Shown: positions 35,984 through 46,781 of the stretch, in pieces
How the letters are laid out: every line of letters begins with the position of its first letter
Position numbering within the stretch: position 1 is the first letter of the stretch
Assembly (NCBI GenBank): GCA_008638375.1
Contig: CM018041.1
Span: 15,581,716 to 15,645,715 of the forward strand
DNA: 64,000 bases
DNA from: Nyssa sinensis
Lineage: Eukaryota; Streptophyta; Magnoliopsida; Cornales; Nyssaceae
Reading direction: 5' to 3'
Program-made: the position numbers and the translations under genes
Notes under the pieces: generated by a model
Databases searched by the model: none
What the model saw: the letters and a program-made list of their open reading frames with translations, nothing else
What the model was told of the DNA's origin: nothing

Positions 35984-36913
35984 ATGGAGGATCAATGTAG
36001 CCCTCTTAGCTGGGGATACTACTACCAAGAAGAGGTAAAAACATCTTGCACTAGATTTTCTTTTTGTTAAAAGAGATTGTTGGGTCTTTTTCTTATGAGG
36101 TAACGGGAATTTCTTTTTATTGACTTGACAGAGATTTGAGGAGCTAAAGCATACTCTCTTGTACACAACTTTGGAGCTAGAGACAACAATTCTATCTGCT
36201 CAGGAGGAAATTGCAAGAAAGGAAGATGAACTGATCCATCTCAAGGAGCTCTTGACAATGACCATTAGAGAAAGAGAGGAAGCTCAAGCCAAATGCCAAA
36301 GTCTAATGTTGGATAAATTCCTTACTCCAACAACAGCTCCAACAACGGCAGCAAAAACAGCTTCAACAAAAGCAGCAGCAGCAACAAATGGAAGCTGCTG
36401 CTCCTTTATCAGGGACTACTAGCAATGAAGATGAACCAAGAGGTGGACACTCCAATACCGGATTTTCCTCTTCTGATTGCGATGAAAACATCATTACATC
36501 ACCAGGTATGGACCCAATTTCCCAACCACCATTACCGGCACCACCACTTGAACTGCCTGAAAAGTTAGTCCCCAAAAAGCCGTTGCCAGAGAAAGGTAAG
36601 TTCTTGCAGGCAGTGATGGAAGCCGGACCACTACTGCAAACACTCCTACTGGCTGGACCGCTCCCTCAGTGGCAGCACCCACCTCCCCAGCTCAACTCTA
36701 TTGAGATTCCCACCAGTGGCCATCCCTGCTTCAATGTCACGGCTTCAACACCAGGACTCTTGTATCAGTAGGCTTCAACACCAGGACTCTAGTATCAGTA
36801 CTAATGGTTGCTTCAGCAAGAAGAGGGGTCTGGTGCACTGTGAAGCCTCTGATTCTTCCCCAAATTCCAAGTTTCAAAAAGTTGCTCACCAATCACCATT
36901 GACCAATCAGTAG
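35984..36913 (+). pseudogene. DUF1635 family gene with two frameshifts
   Basis: Exon 1 (35984-36034) encodes MEDQCSPLSWGYYYQEE and is joined by a GT-AG intron (36035-36131) to exon 2, which begins RFEELKHTLLYTTLELE. This short coiled-coil N-terminus (about residues 18-70) is the hallmark of plant DUF1635 proteins, whose function is unknown. The family resemblance then continues in a different frame from about 36322 (LQQQLQQ, then MEAAAPLSG, SSSDCDEN, KGKFLQAVMEAGPLLQTLLL) and changes frame again near 36708-36712 to reach the C-terminus (KKRGLVHCEASDSSPNSKFQ) and stop at 36913. Each shift equals two missing or one extra base. A 30-bp in-frame tandem duplication (about 36742-36801) adds a second RLQHQDS block. 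It could be a recent pseudogene, or an intact gene with two sequence errors; the unshifted first frame stops at 36420. Confidence 0.8.
36742..36801 (+). repeat. 30-bp tandem duplication in the DUF1635 gene
   Basis: Two units beginning GGCTTCAACACCAGGACTCT lie head to tail and differ at one base. The length is a multiple of three, so it duplicates ten residues in the C-terminal frame. Confidence 0.9.
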
Positions 36914-37236
36914 TGTTCCCCATAATTTGCTAGCATATCTATCTCTTTCATACTGTTAGACATGAAAAGGGAATCAGCATGAAAGGGATGGCAATTATGC
37001 ATCAGTTTACAATTTGTACAATAGTTTGTCTTAGAAATTAAGATTCCTAACCTCTAAGAAAGAGAGTGAACGCGTATTCAAAGCCCTTTTTTTAGCCTTT
37101 TTTTTTTTAAGTTGGATTGAGACTTGATCTTTCGTTTTCCTACTATGACCACTCTAATTTCCATGTAAAATGTGACTTGGGGGGCTTGAATTCTCCAAAA
37201 TAATGGGGAATATTATATGATCAAATTGTCTTTGCT

Positions 37237-37270
<34 letters not shown>

Positions 37271-39355
37271 AGGGTATCTTGGTAGGTTGTGGTGCTGTGG
37301 GCCTGTGATGATAATTAAGAGGATGTTTTATTATAATACAGCTAAAGTTGTGCTTCATTATGTTATTCACCTCTGCTTTTTCTTGTCCCAGTTTGTTTAA
37401 AGTGGAATGATGATGGTACATATGACCAGAACATGTAATCAAAGATATTGCCATGGATCTTCCTTTTCATGAAGCATATCTATTCTGCATGGTGTGTGTC
37501 TGCCATTAAAATGGCGCATAATTAAACGCATTTTCTGTCATGCAAAATGCAATTGAAGCATACCCAATGAAAAAAATTCAGGTTTCAGATATAAATCTGC
37601 ATTAGCCTGCCCAAGTTTTACCAACTATTTGGTGGATCAACTTCAGTTAGTTCAACACAGTTGAAAATGGTGACACTAAAACCTCAAAATTCTGGTTAGA
37701 TAGAGATGAAGTGGTCATATTCATTGTTTGTTCAAGACCAACCATGGAACAAGTCAATGGAAAATATGAAACCAAAAGAACTTTAAGGATTAGCTTTCGC
37801 TTTCGCTGATCGGTGTAGTCGGTTTCGTGTGGTGCACATGCAAGTGAGGAAGAGAGATCAAAACTAGAAGAGCCTCATAGGGTCACACTCCTTGCAGGAC
37901 ATCATGTTGCAATGGGGCCACAAGGCATGCCCATGGCCTACTATGCTGTGATCATTTTCCTTTTGATCACACAGATAAAGACTTCACTTTAACAAGGCTT
38001 GTCAATTGGATAGCTTCAACAATTAGTCATGTTAAAGATATGATTAGAATCATATTATTCACTCGGAATCAAAGATTTTCACAATCCTGAACTTGTGGCC
38101 TGTATCTAAGAAGTGAAACAAGGGACCCAAGCAGTTTGCTTCACATGGAGAAAGCCCAACTCTGGTGGAAAAACAGAAGTAGTTTAGTAACAGAGTCTAT
38201 CTTCACCAAAGAGGCTCAAATTTAGTTACTCTTGTATCTAAGAACTTAAGATTGAGAGATTTTTTTTGTAGAATAAGTGCCAGAAGAATTCTTAGAGCAA
38301 TGGAACACAAGAAGGGAGTTTTATTTTGGGCGGCCAATTGGATTCACTCATTTAAACTTTCAATTAGACATGATTAGATTTTTTACTATTTATGGTAACT
38401 TCTTGTTTTTCAATTAATTCGCATAAGAAATTCTGAAGGTGTGTTGTTTGTGGCTATCATTTCCTTATTTTATCTAGTTTCCAATTTTACAAAAAGCCCT
38501 AATTTGATTTATTTCAATTTTTTCTATTTTCTAATCCTATTAGGATTAGTATATGAAGTGTAGGAATTAGTAATTTTCTATTCAAATTAATAGTCTTTTA
38601 GCTCTATAAATATGTTCTAATATACTCTTATTAGGCAACTTTTATTAGTTTTGAATTTTACAGATTTGTTCTCTTGTTGCGTAAGTAATTCCGTGTTACT
38701 TGAATTTAAGAAATTTGACTTTTTCATATTTCCATTTTGTATCAAATTTAGTAATTCTTGTCCCATGAATGAAATTACATAAATTTTTGTACTTATAATT
38801 AGGGGTACACATAAAAATCAAGAATCGGAAACCCGACCATAATCAAACTCTAATAGATCGGGTTCAGAAGAATTCGGGTTGGTTCAGGTTGGGTATTTTA
38901 AAAATATAATTTTTTTAGGTTGGTTTGGTTTGAATGCTCGGGTTATTCGAACCAACTCGAGAATGATTCTAAACCTAATTTTCATTCAGCTGACTTCAGA
39001 CCCAATTGCTCTCACACCTCTGTCGAATGAAATTACATAGGCAAAATGAAATTAGATAAATTACATAGGCTTTACTTACATAAATGTCCTCATGATTCTA
39101 AATGAAATCACATAAATGTCTTTACATACAATGTCCTCATATTTTCGTTCTAAAATTAACTGCTTAAAATTTTCAGCACTAAGAATTCAGCATAAACATT
39201 TTTGTTGCTAAATTTTTAGTTTTAACTTTTATCAAAAAGCCTCTGTCTAAATGGGAATTCTTATTTTCATGAAATTCCTAGAGCAGTTCCAAACAAACAC
39301 ATCACAAAACTCCCTTTTTATCGGCACACAAATGCAAGAGTACATGCCAGTCAGT
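36914..39355. other. Spacer after the DUF1635 gene
   Basis: The first 200-300 bp may be the 3' untranslated region. A TA microsatellite lies at about 37237-37266. The stretch 38330-38710, with a CTCTATAAATATG box near 38610, looks like a decayed LTR, but I could not find ends or a duplication. The stretch 38810-38990 holds GGGTT/AACCC-type words like those in plant non-autonomous DNA elements. No protein family was recognised. Confidence 0.4.
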
Positions 39356-39360
39356 GGTAT

Positions 39361-39469
39361 GCGGGTCGGGGCGGAAATGAAAAGTTAAGATAGACGGGCG
39401 GATATGAAAATGGTATTTTATTATGCGGGGGGTATGGGATGGGAGCGCTCCGCCCCATACCCGACCCGC
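39361..39469. repeat. GC-rich palindromic element
   Basis: The left end GCGGGTCGGGGCGG and right end CCGCCCCATACCCGACCCGC are near reverse complements around an AT-rich centre, very different in composition from the surroundings. It resembles short palindromic elements common in plant genomes. No target-site duplication is obvious. Confidence 0.55.
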
Positions 39470-40349
39470 TGACATGCCCTGTTCTCAAAATGGCATTGAA
39501 TTTTGAAACACTGTTGTGGACAGTCTTCTCATTGAAGAAGAATATAATATGGCATGAATGCTTAACTTAGAGAACAATTCATGGTCATCCAAAGTTTCTA
39601 TGGATCTCAAACACAAGCCCAATGGACAGTCTTCTCATTGAAGAAGAATATACATATTTTGTGTGCCCAATATATCCCAATCTATTTTTTTAAAAAAATA
39701 TCCCAATTACTATTGCAAAATACCCAACTCATCATGTGTGTGTATGTGTGTGTGTGTGTATACATATACATATATATATATATATTTAGTTTTTTCTCTA
39801 TTAAACAAATTCTGATTTATTTAAATTATATAATATATGTTTTTAATTTAGTTGTTATAAATTATTTATTTATTTATAACATATATATAATTAAAATTTT
39901 TATTTAATATATGGCCAAACACACCTAAAATCATAATATCCAGAATAAAAGGCACTCTATAATCACTTCTAAATAATATTGACTAAATACCTAAGAATTA
40001 TTATTTTTGAAATACACCTAAGAATTACTTTTAACATCATAATTATTTTTAAAAGGGATAATTATGATTAGGTCCTCCATAATAAGTATTTTCTAGCTAA
40101 ATTCCAACCCCAGGACATATTTGATGACTTGTCATTAATTTATTTTTTAATAAAAATTCTGGCCATTTCCATTCTTTACCTCTATCTCAGTTGATTTAGG
40201 GTTTTGTCAAGAAGAGCTATGGGGTCATCGTCTTACTCTGCAGTCGAAATACTACTGCTAGTGGAGTCATCGTCCACCACAAACACTGCTCACCAAAGTC
40301 CTCCTCCAGAACACCAATATATACACCTTTGATTTTCACAAACAACACT

Positions 40350-40555
40350 TATTTCTTCAATGTCAATGGCCTTCATTTTCGGCTTCTTAACCTCTTACTC
40401 GGCAACGGTGAAGGTATGCGCATTGTTCTCCATTGATGCCTTGACTTCATCGAATTTTGCATTTTTCGGTAGCTTGAAACTCCTAAAGAGTCTACCACAG
40501 TTACGTTCAACAGAGTGCCACTTAGCATTGTTGTCATCCTCTTCACTAGCTCATA
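40350..40555 (-). pseudogene. Class I small heat-shock protein relic
   Basis: Read on the - strand, 40550-40398 gives 51 codons without a stop that match the second half of a plant class I 17-18 kDa small heat-shock protein alpha-crystallin domain. Visible blocks are WHSVERNCGRLFRSF, LPKNAKFDEVKASMEN, then EVKKPKMKAIDIE near the expected C-terminus. These correspond to family motifs of the form WHRVERSSG, LPENAK, VKASMENGVL and EVKKPEVKAI. In-frame stops lie at 40551-40553 and 40395-40397, and the GVLTVTVPK motif is damaged. No N-terminal half is found upstream, so it is a dead fragment. Such genes are usually intronless, so duplication or retroposition are both possible origins. Confidence 0.78.
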
Positions 40556-40639
40556 TCAACCCCATATAGTTCAAGCCCAAACCCTCTCCTCTTTTATTTT
40601 TTTGTTTATTTATAATCATAAATTAACCCAAGCTATGTT

Positions 40640-41385
40640 TTAAAAACCGGACCGGACCGGCCAGGTTCAACCGGTTGAACAGTCGACCGGTCCACAAAAC
40701 GGTCCGGTTTAACCCATAAACCCGCTTTAAGTTCAAACCGTTCTAAAAACAGAAAACCGGTAAAACCGGACGGTTCAACCGGTTCATGACTGCATTTTTT
40801 TTTTTTTCAAAATTTCAAATTTCATGCAATTTTTTAGCTGAATTTTGGCTAAGTTGAATTGGTATTTGGTTGAATTTATTTTGGATTGTATTTAAAATTT
40901 TAAACTCTTGAAGTTTGAAACTCCAGTATTATATATTTGTATCATGTGGTATTTTATTTTATTTTATGCATGATTATTAGTGTTTATATATATTTTATTT
41001 TCATGTAGTTGAAGATTAAATTATTGGATTATACTTGGATTGGATATTCAATTGATTTTTGTTATGGTCCTTGCGATTATGGAAGAATAGTAATGAAGTT
41101 TTAACTTTCAATATTGCAATAAAATATGTCTATTATACTTTTTTCATTTTTTTCTTGAAGTTTTACATATTAAGAAAATTCATATTTTTTTAAAAAAAAT
41201 TATATAATTTTTAGTAATTTTTGTATAATTTTTTTAATTTAAAATATCAATAATATGTATTATTAAATTTATTAATTACATAATTATGATATCACGGTTT
41301 GATTCCGGTTGACCCGACGGTTGAACCGGTAACCGGTAACCCGACATTTTTTCGGTTCGATGAACGGTCTGGGTCTGAGAATATT
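40640..41385. repeat. CCGGTT-rich inverted-repeat element
   Basis: The left part (about 40645-40790) is packed with CCGGTTCAACCGGTT-type words, and the right part (about 41295-41370) holds their inverse (GGTTGAACCGGTAACCGG). Between them is AT-rich sequence without coding capacity. This layout fits a non-autonomous DNA transposon common in plants; the exact ends and duplication could not be fixed. Confidence 0.5.
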
Positions 41386-41479
41386 GGCCCAAACCCACAT
41401 GGAGGTTGGCTGGATGGTGCAATTTTCATCAGCTTTTACATGTATTGGTGATTGAATGGAGCTTATGAATAGTTCACAC

Positions 41480-42033
41480 TAGTGGTGTTATTTTTGTGTT
41501 ATAGTGTTACGTTAGAATTACATCAAGGCATATATATTTTAAAATATGTGTTAATCTTAATCCGATACTATTAATTAATTATGTTAAATTTTAAAGTCCA
41601 AATTCAATTCATTTATCAAACAAGTTACACGTGTTGACACGGTTAATCTGTTTATTTTAATTTTTATTTTATAAATAAAAAGTTGTCTTTCTTTTTATAT
41701 GTATAGATAATTTTTAAGTTTAGTAAGTTTTGAATATGTGTCAAATCAAATTAGAAATCCTTTTTTTATAAGTAAAATAACACTCCAAACATTGATGAAT
41801 TTTCGATGTAAGACGAATTATTTTTAACTCATATTATTTTTTATAATTAAACGTGTTAAAATCGTGTTAAACAGGTTAACATTACTAAAACTTAAATACT
41901 GACATGTTTATTAATCGTGCTATATGTATCAATTCGTTTATGATCTAAACCTATTTATGTTCAACCCAAACTCATTGACTTCTTGTCATGTTCGAGTCGT
42001 CTTGTCGTATTGTGTAAAAAATTGACACCCCTA
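41480..42033. repeat. Dispersed repeat family A, copy 2 (hAT-like ends)
   Basis: Homologous to 15141-15683 in the same orientation. It starts TAGTGGTGTTA and ends TTGACACCCCTA, close to an inverted TAGGGGTGTCAA. The flanks GTTCACAC (41472-41479) and GTTCAAGC (42034-42041) match at 6 of 8 bases, consistent with an eroded 8-bp hAT-type duplication. Confidence 0.7.
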
Positions 42034-42124
42034 GTTCAAGCCAAAAGAGTTATTAGAACAATGAATCTTTTACCAAACTCATATAGTTTGAGTTTGATTT
42101 AATTTGATCTACGCATGTTTTTAC

Positions 42125-42430
42125 TTATTTACCAAACTCCTGTAATTTTTGAAATTGTATTTTCAAGATGCGATTTCAAAACTAATTTTTTAAAGAAATA
42201 ACACCTTAAAAATGCGATTTCAAACCAACAAAAATTTGGGAGCTATCCCACATCCTTATTAGTTTGCGCAAGTCATCCAAATCATTATTAGTTTAAAATC
42301 GCATCTTCAAGATGTAATTTCATTAAAAATTTGGTTTTAAAATCACATCTTGAAGATGCGAACAACATGAATGTAATAAATAAGTTAAAACCAACATATA
42401 TAGGGTTAAATAAAAAAAAAATCACCAGAG
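42125..42430. repeat. Inverted-repeat element, family B copy 2
   Basis: Shares the AAATTGTATTTTCAAGATGC and GATTTCAAAAC words of 14539-14822 and has its own inverted arms (GATGCGATTT ... AAATCGCATC). It lies about 100 bp from the family A copy, as at the first locus. Confidence 0.6.
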
Positions 42431-43405
42431 TTAAATAAAAAACTCCTAGAACAATGCCATGAAATCAAGTTTTAGAGGTAATTTGATTCCATTATCCAAA
42501 AACTTTCTAAACAACCTAATTCTCAAAATCTCAAGATCCACGAAGGTTACAAGAAAATAATAAAATCGCATTGTCTGGAAAAATAATAATATTTTCTTTT
42601 TAATAGTGAAATTTCATTATAAGATAAATTAGACAACTCTTGCATGTCATGGATAAATTTTTGTCTCTAAACCTTTTTTCAACTTGATTGTGCTTTTTTA
42701 ATACTTTGTGGGTTGTTAGGAAAATGAATGAAAAAGAGGGAATCATCTAGACAATGAAGTTTTATTGTCTTAATAGTAATTTTTTTCCTTCAAAATTTCA
42801 TATGTAATATGAATCTTATTTGATACATCTTAGTTTTTAAAGTCTAAATACATAAATTTTATATAGAATGAATTTATATATGATAAGTCAATGAAATTTA
42901 AAATTTGAAATTTGAATAAAATTTTAAAAACATGTGCTTAGTTCACAACATATTTGTTATGCACACAAGAAGCTATTGGATGAAGAGTATGTTAGTTATA
43001 AAATAAGTGAAAAACTTTTAAAATTTAAAAATATGAAGTTGGACTCGATCCTAATTATGAACTTATTTAATGAGCATTTATCGAATTTCACTTTTTAAAA
43101 TACATTCATCCAAATACAAAATCATTTTTTCCCAACTAATTCTTCCAAAATCACTTATCTATAACATGAAACAACATCAAACAGGTGCTCTTTCAATTTT
43201 TTTAAATGAATTTTGTTGAGTACAATGCAAGAGAAAGATAAAGAATGAATAACCCAAGTTAAAAAAAAGGTTGAAGATTGTCCCTTGACCAAAAGGCATG
43301 TCTCCTTATCTCAAACTTCCATTGGTAGTGACTGTGGAGTGTGCTGACAAGCCCATAAATATCTTACCCGAATATGGCTAATCGGGTCAAACCCGTATAA
43401 TATTG
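42431..43405. other. Spacer before the pullulanase gene
   Basis: AT-rich, no protein family recognised. The final 150 bp become less AT-rich and lead into the TATA box of the pullulanase gene. Confidence 0.45.
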
Positions 43406-43412
43406 GATCCCT

Positions 43413-43419
43413 TATAAAA
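43413..43419 (+). promoter_or_regulatory. TATA box of the pullulanase gene
   Basis: TATAAAA within CCCTTATAAAAGTGC, 61 bp before the start codon at 43480. Transcription would begin about 30 bp downstream and give a short leader of about 35 nt. Position and wording fit; no direct evidence. Confidence 0.55.
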
Positions 43420-43479
43420 GTGCAAACAGAAAGGATTCGAGAAAAGCAAAAAGGAGGGATCTGGAAAAGCAGTGCTGTA

Positions 43480-46400
43480 ATGCTCGTCGGAATGTCACTT
43501 TTACCATCATCCACTCCTCTTTCTTCTATCTCCACTCCTTTCGAATTTGATCGTGTTCTTCTTCCAGCTCACCTGAAGAAGAAAAAGAGTTACTCGACTT
43601 GGAATCGACTCGGTTACAACCCCATCGTCCGATCCACAACCTTCCCTAGACGAAGAGTTCGCTGCTGCTTATCTATGGCCGATGGAGTGTCCACTTCATC
43701 ACCTTCTCAGGTTTCTTAATTTCTTCACCCGAAGACAGTACAATCTCTCTGTTTGGTTGCCTAGAAAACCAAGTAAAAGAAAAGAAAAGAAACGTTTATG
43801 TCAACTAAACTAAACAGTTGTTTTTAGGCTCTGTTATTTGGATACTGTTGTAATTAATTAAGGTCCAAAACAATGAAGAGTCTAAAATTCTAAATTTTAG
43901 TTGTTTTCTTGTGTTTCTCGGCAACCAAGTAGAGGATTAATTCTTTGATTTTATGGATCTTTTTCTTGTATCTATTGCTTGAATTGAAACTACCGTTTCC
44001 AATTTCAAATCAATAAACTTATCAATGCAAATTGTGTGTGAATCTTTTTCCCCTTTTTCTGTTACAACACGCTAACAGTATATGGTTAGATATGCTTTGG
44101 CAGTAGGGAAACGAATTCAATAGCTTAGGACTTACTTGTATCATATGGTATATTAGCAAGAGATTTTTGGCAGTAAAAAAAGAAACTCAAGAGAAAGGCT
44201 TGGGACTCTCAGTTCTCAACGATGTTATTGGCAATTTTTTTTATGCCATGAAGTGGGTGCCGCCACACGATTGGCGTGAGATTTCCTCTCATTTTTATAG
44301 AGGAAACTGCCATGAAAGCGCCTTCTTGTGCTACCTGGAATTATTTACATTATTTTTCACATTTATGTGACAAATATGCTCGACTCTGGCAAAATTTAAG
44401 CCTCAATTTTAATTTCGTGTGATCTCAAGAACTTGTCAAAGTGCATGGGGCTGCGTTAGTTAGAGTCAATGTATTAAATATTGATAAATTGAATATATTG
44501 TGATTAACATATTCAATATGTTTGAGACAAACTTGCACAAATAGAACATATCATGGATATTTTATTGCATGTTTAAAGGAGGGAGAAGGTCAGATATCCC
44601 CCAGGTCCAAGTGAAGGTCATGATTCATGAATAGCAAAGGGCTTCCCTTTTTCCTTTAATTTTTTTTTTCTCTGGGATAAGTGAGAGGAGAGCTATCCTA
44701 TCATGCAGTTTATCTAAAAGACACCTTTGAGGATAATAGAGACTATTTTTGTTTTCGAATATTGTAGGGTGAGTGAATTTGTTTCATTTCAAACAGATTG
44801 GCTGATCCTTCCTACTGGAATTGGTAGTATTTATTGATTCCAAATTGTACTTCTGGAACAATAATAGCCATTAAATGAAAGAAGAAGAAAAAAAAGCACT
44901 GTATTTCACTTTTGACACAGAAGCATAAAAATAAGTTTATTGTGAACAACTTATGGAAAAATGATTTATTGTGAACAAACTAAACAAATGATGGAGAAAC
45001 CCAAGCAACAAATCCAAGCGACCTTTACTTGAATCCATGTGCAGCCCAACAACATATATGTAATTAGTGAAAACTCATGCTGAATCTTGAATAGAGGGTG
45101 TACATAGCTAGTCTTTAGTTCTATTCATCAAATTCAAATGCCATTTACAAAGCACTGTGGTTCACATGCTGCCTGAAGTTCTCTCTCTTTTCATATATGT
45201 ATATCTATATATGTATGTATATACATATATGTCTCCCATCTTGCTTGATATCTAGTTTTTGGGGCCGACATTGAGTTCCGTTAAATTGTTAGGCACGTGT
45301 ATTGATTGACGAGCCATAGATTCACAAAATATAAGGATAGCTCCTTGTTAACTGCAAGGTTGCTCTTCTTGTTTTCATCAAATAATATTTGGTTCAAGCT
45401 TATTTGAAATAGAATACTGCATAAACTAAAATTTGAATATTTGAGTTTATTTAAATTTCAGCACAACCATTTGGGTTATTTTCTAAAAGGTCTTGCATAA
45501 GATATGGTTAGATATGAGTCTCGTTAATCGTAAGGAGACTTTACCTTCTCAAAGCAGCATTTCTGGAAGGTTGGTCCAATGAGTTGGGCATATAAATGGT
45601 ATTAGTACTGCTAGGAATATTTTGAATTTTTCTCTTTGGTTCAGGTTTATATCATGCTTATCTTAGTTGGCTTGTAATCCACTTAAAAATGACTCTCTTA
45701 ACATATGTAGTTCATTAGGTGCAGGATAACTTCTTGTACTCTAGAGCATATTGGGTCAGTAAATCCATAATTGCTTGGAATGTGGAAGCTGGTGATGGTT
45801 CATGTTATTTGTATGCAAGTAAGACTGCTGCATTATCTGTCACAAATGACGGAATTCAAGGTTCAGACTCTAGTGCATATTGCTACAAATTTTGATGCTC
45901 GTAGAGGAGATTTTCTGTTCTATTTGAGGAAATAATTGTAATTAAATTTGATGTGATCCGTGCAACCAGGTTATGATGTGAAAATCGAGCTTGAAGGAGA
46001 CAATGCTGGGCTTTCTGAAAATGTAACATATTGATTCATTTGTGAGACTTGCTATAATTATCTGACCTATTGCATTTTCTTGGTCTTTTATAGTGATTTT
46101 CTCATACATAGCCTCTTTTTGGTAGTGTCACAAGATAAAGCTTCTTCTTAAGTTTAAAGGACCACTAAGCCATACTTTATACTGTTATTCCAGGTAATGG
46201 AAAAATTTCCTCATATTCGAGATTATAAAGCTTTCAAGATCCCTCCTACTTCGGATGTCAAAAGTTTAGTCAAATGCCAGTTGGCTGTCGCCATATACAA
46301 TTGTAAGCATTTTACCATGTATGTTTCTTTTGAAGTAACTAATAAGGTGTGGCCATCGGTGAAATATTAGGGATAAATGGCCCACATATCTCTCTGGAAG

Positions 46401-46745
46401 GTGCCATCTCAGAATAATATATTTTGTTCAGAAACTCCTTACCGAGATATCAAATTCATCTTTAACATATCTCCTAGTGCAGCACTTGCAGTCAATACTT
46501 CACAGCATGGTTGGGTCTGTTTAGCAAATTTATTGTTATGGTACAGCGCTATAAGCTATGAAGCATGGACACCTCTCAGATGCCAGAGTGTCAGGTGTTG
46601 GACACTTTTGGGACATGGACACGTTAAAATAAATATCCGATTTTTTTTTTTTTTGGACAAGTAGGAACACACCAGTTTTTTTTTTTTTGTTTATCATGTT
46701 TGGCTGTAAAATAGAATTATTGCTGAAGCCAAACTTATCCCTATA

Positions 46746-46781
<36 letters not shown>

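Noticed and set aside
36363..36682. - strand open frames opposite the DUF1635 gene
   Set aside because: They mirror the Gln-, Ala- and Pro-rich + strand coding sequence and have no motif of their own.
43420..43479. Upstream in-frame extension of the pullulanase protein
   Set aside because: The extension lacks an ATG (it would begin at GTG) and would lie immediately after the TATA box, so the ATG at 43480 is preferred.
44167..44370. 67-codon open frame in pullulanase intron 1
   Set aside because: It lacks an ATG start, splice support and family resemblance. The flanking exons join in frame without it.
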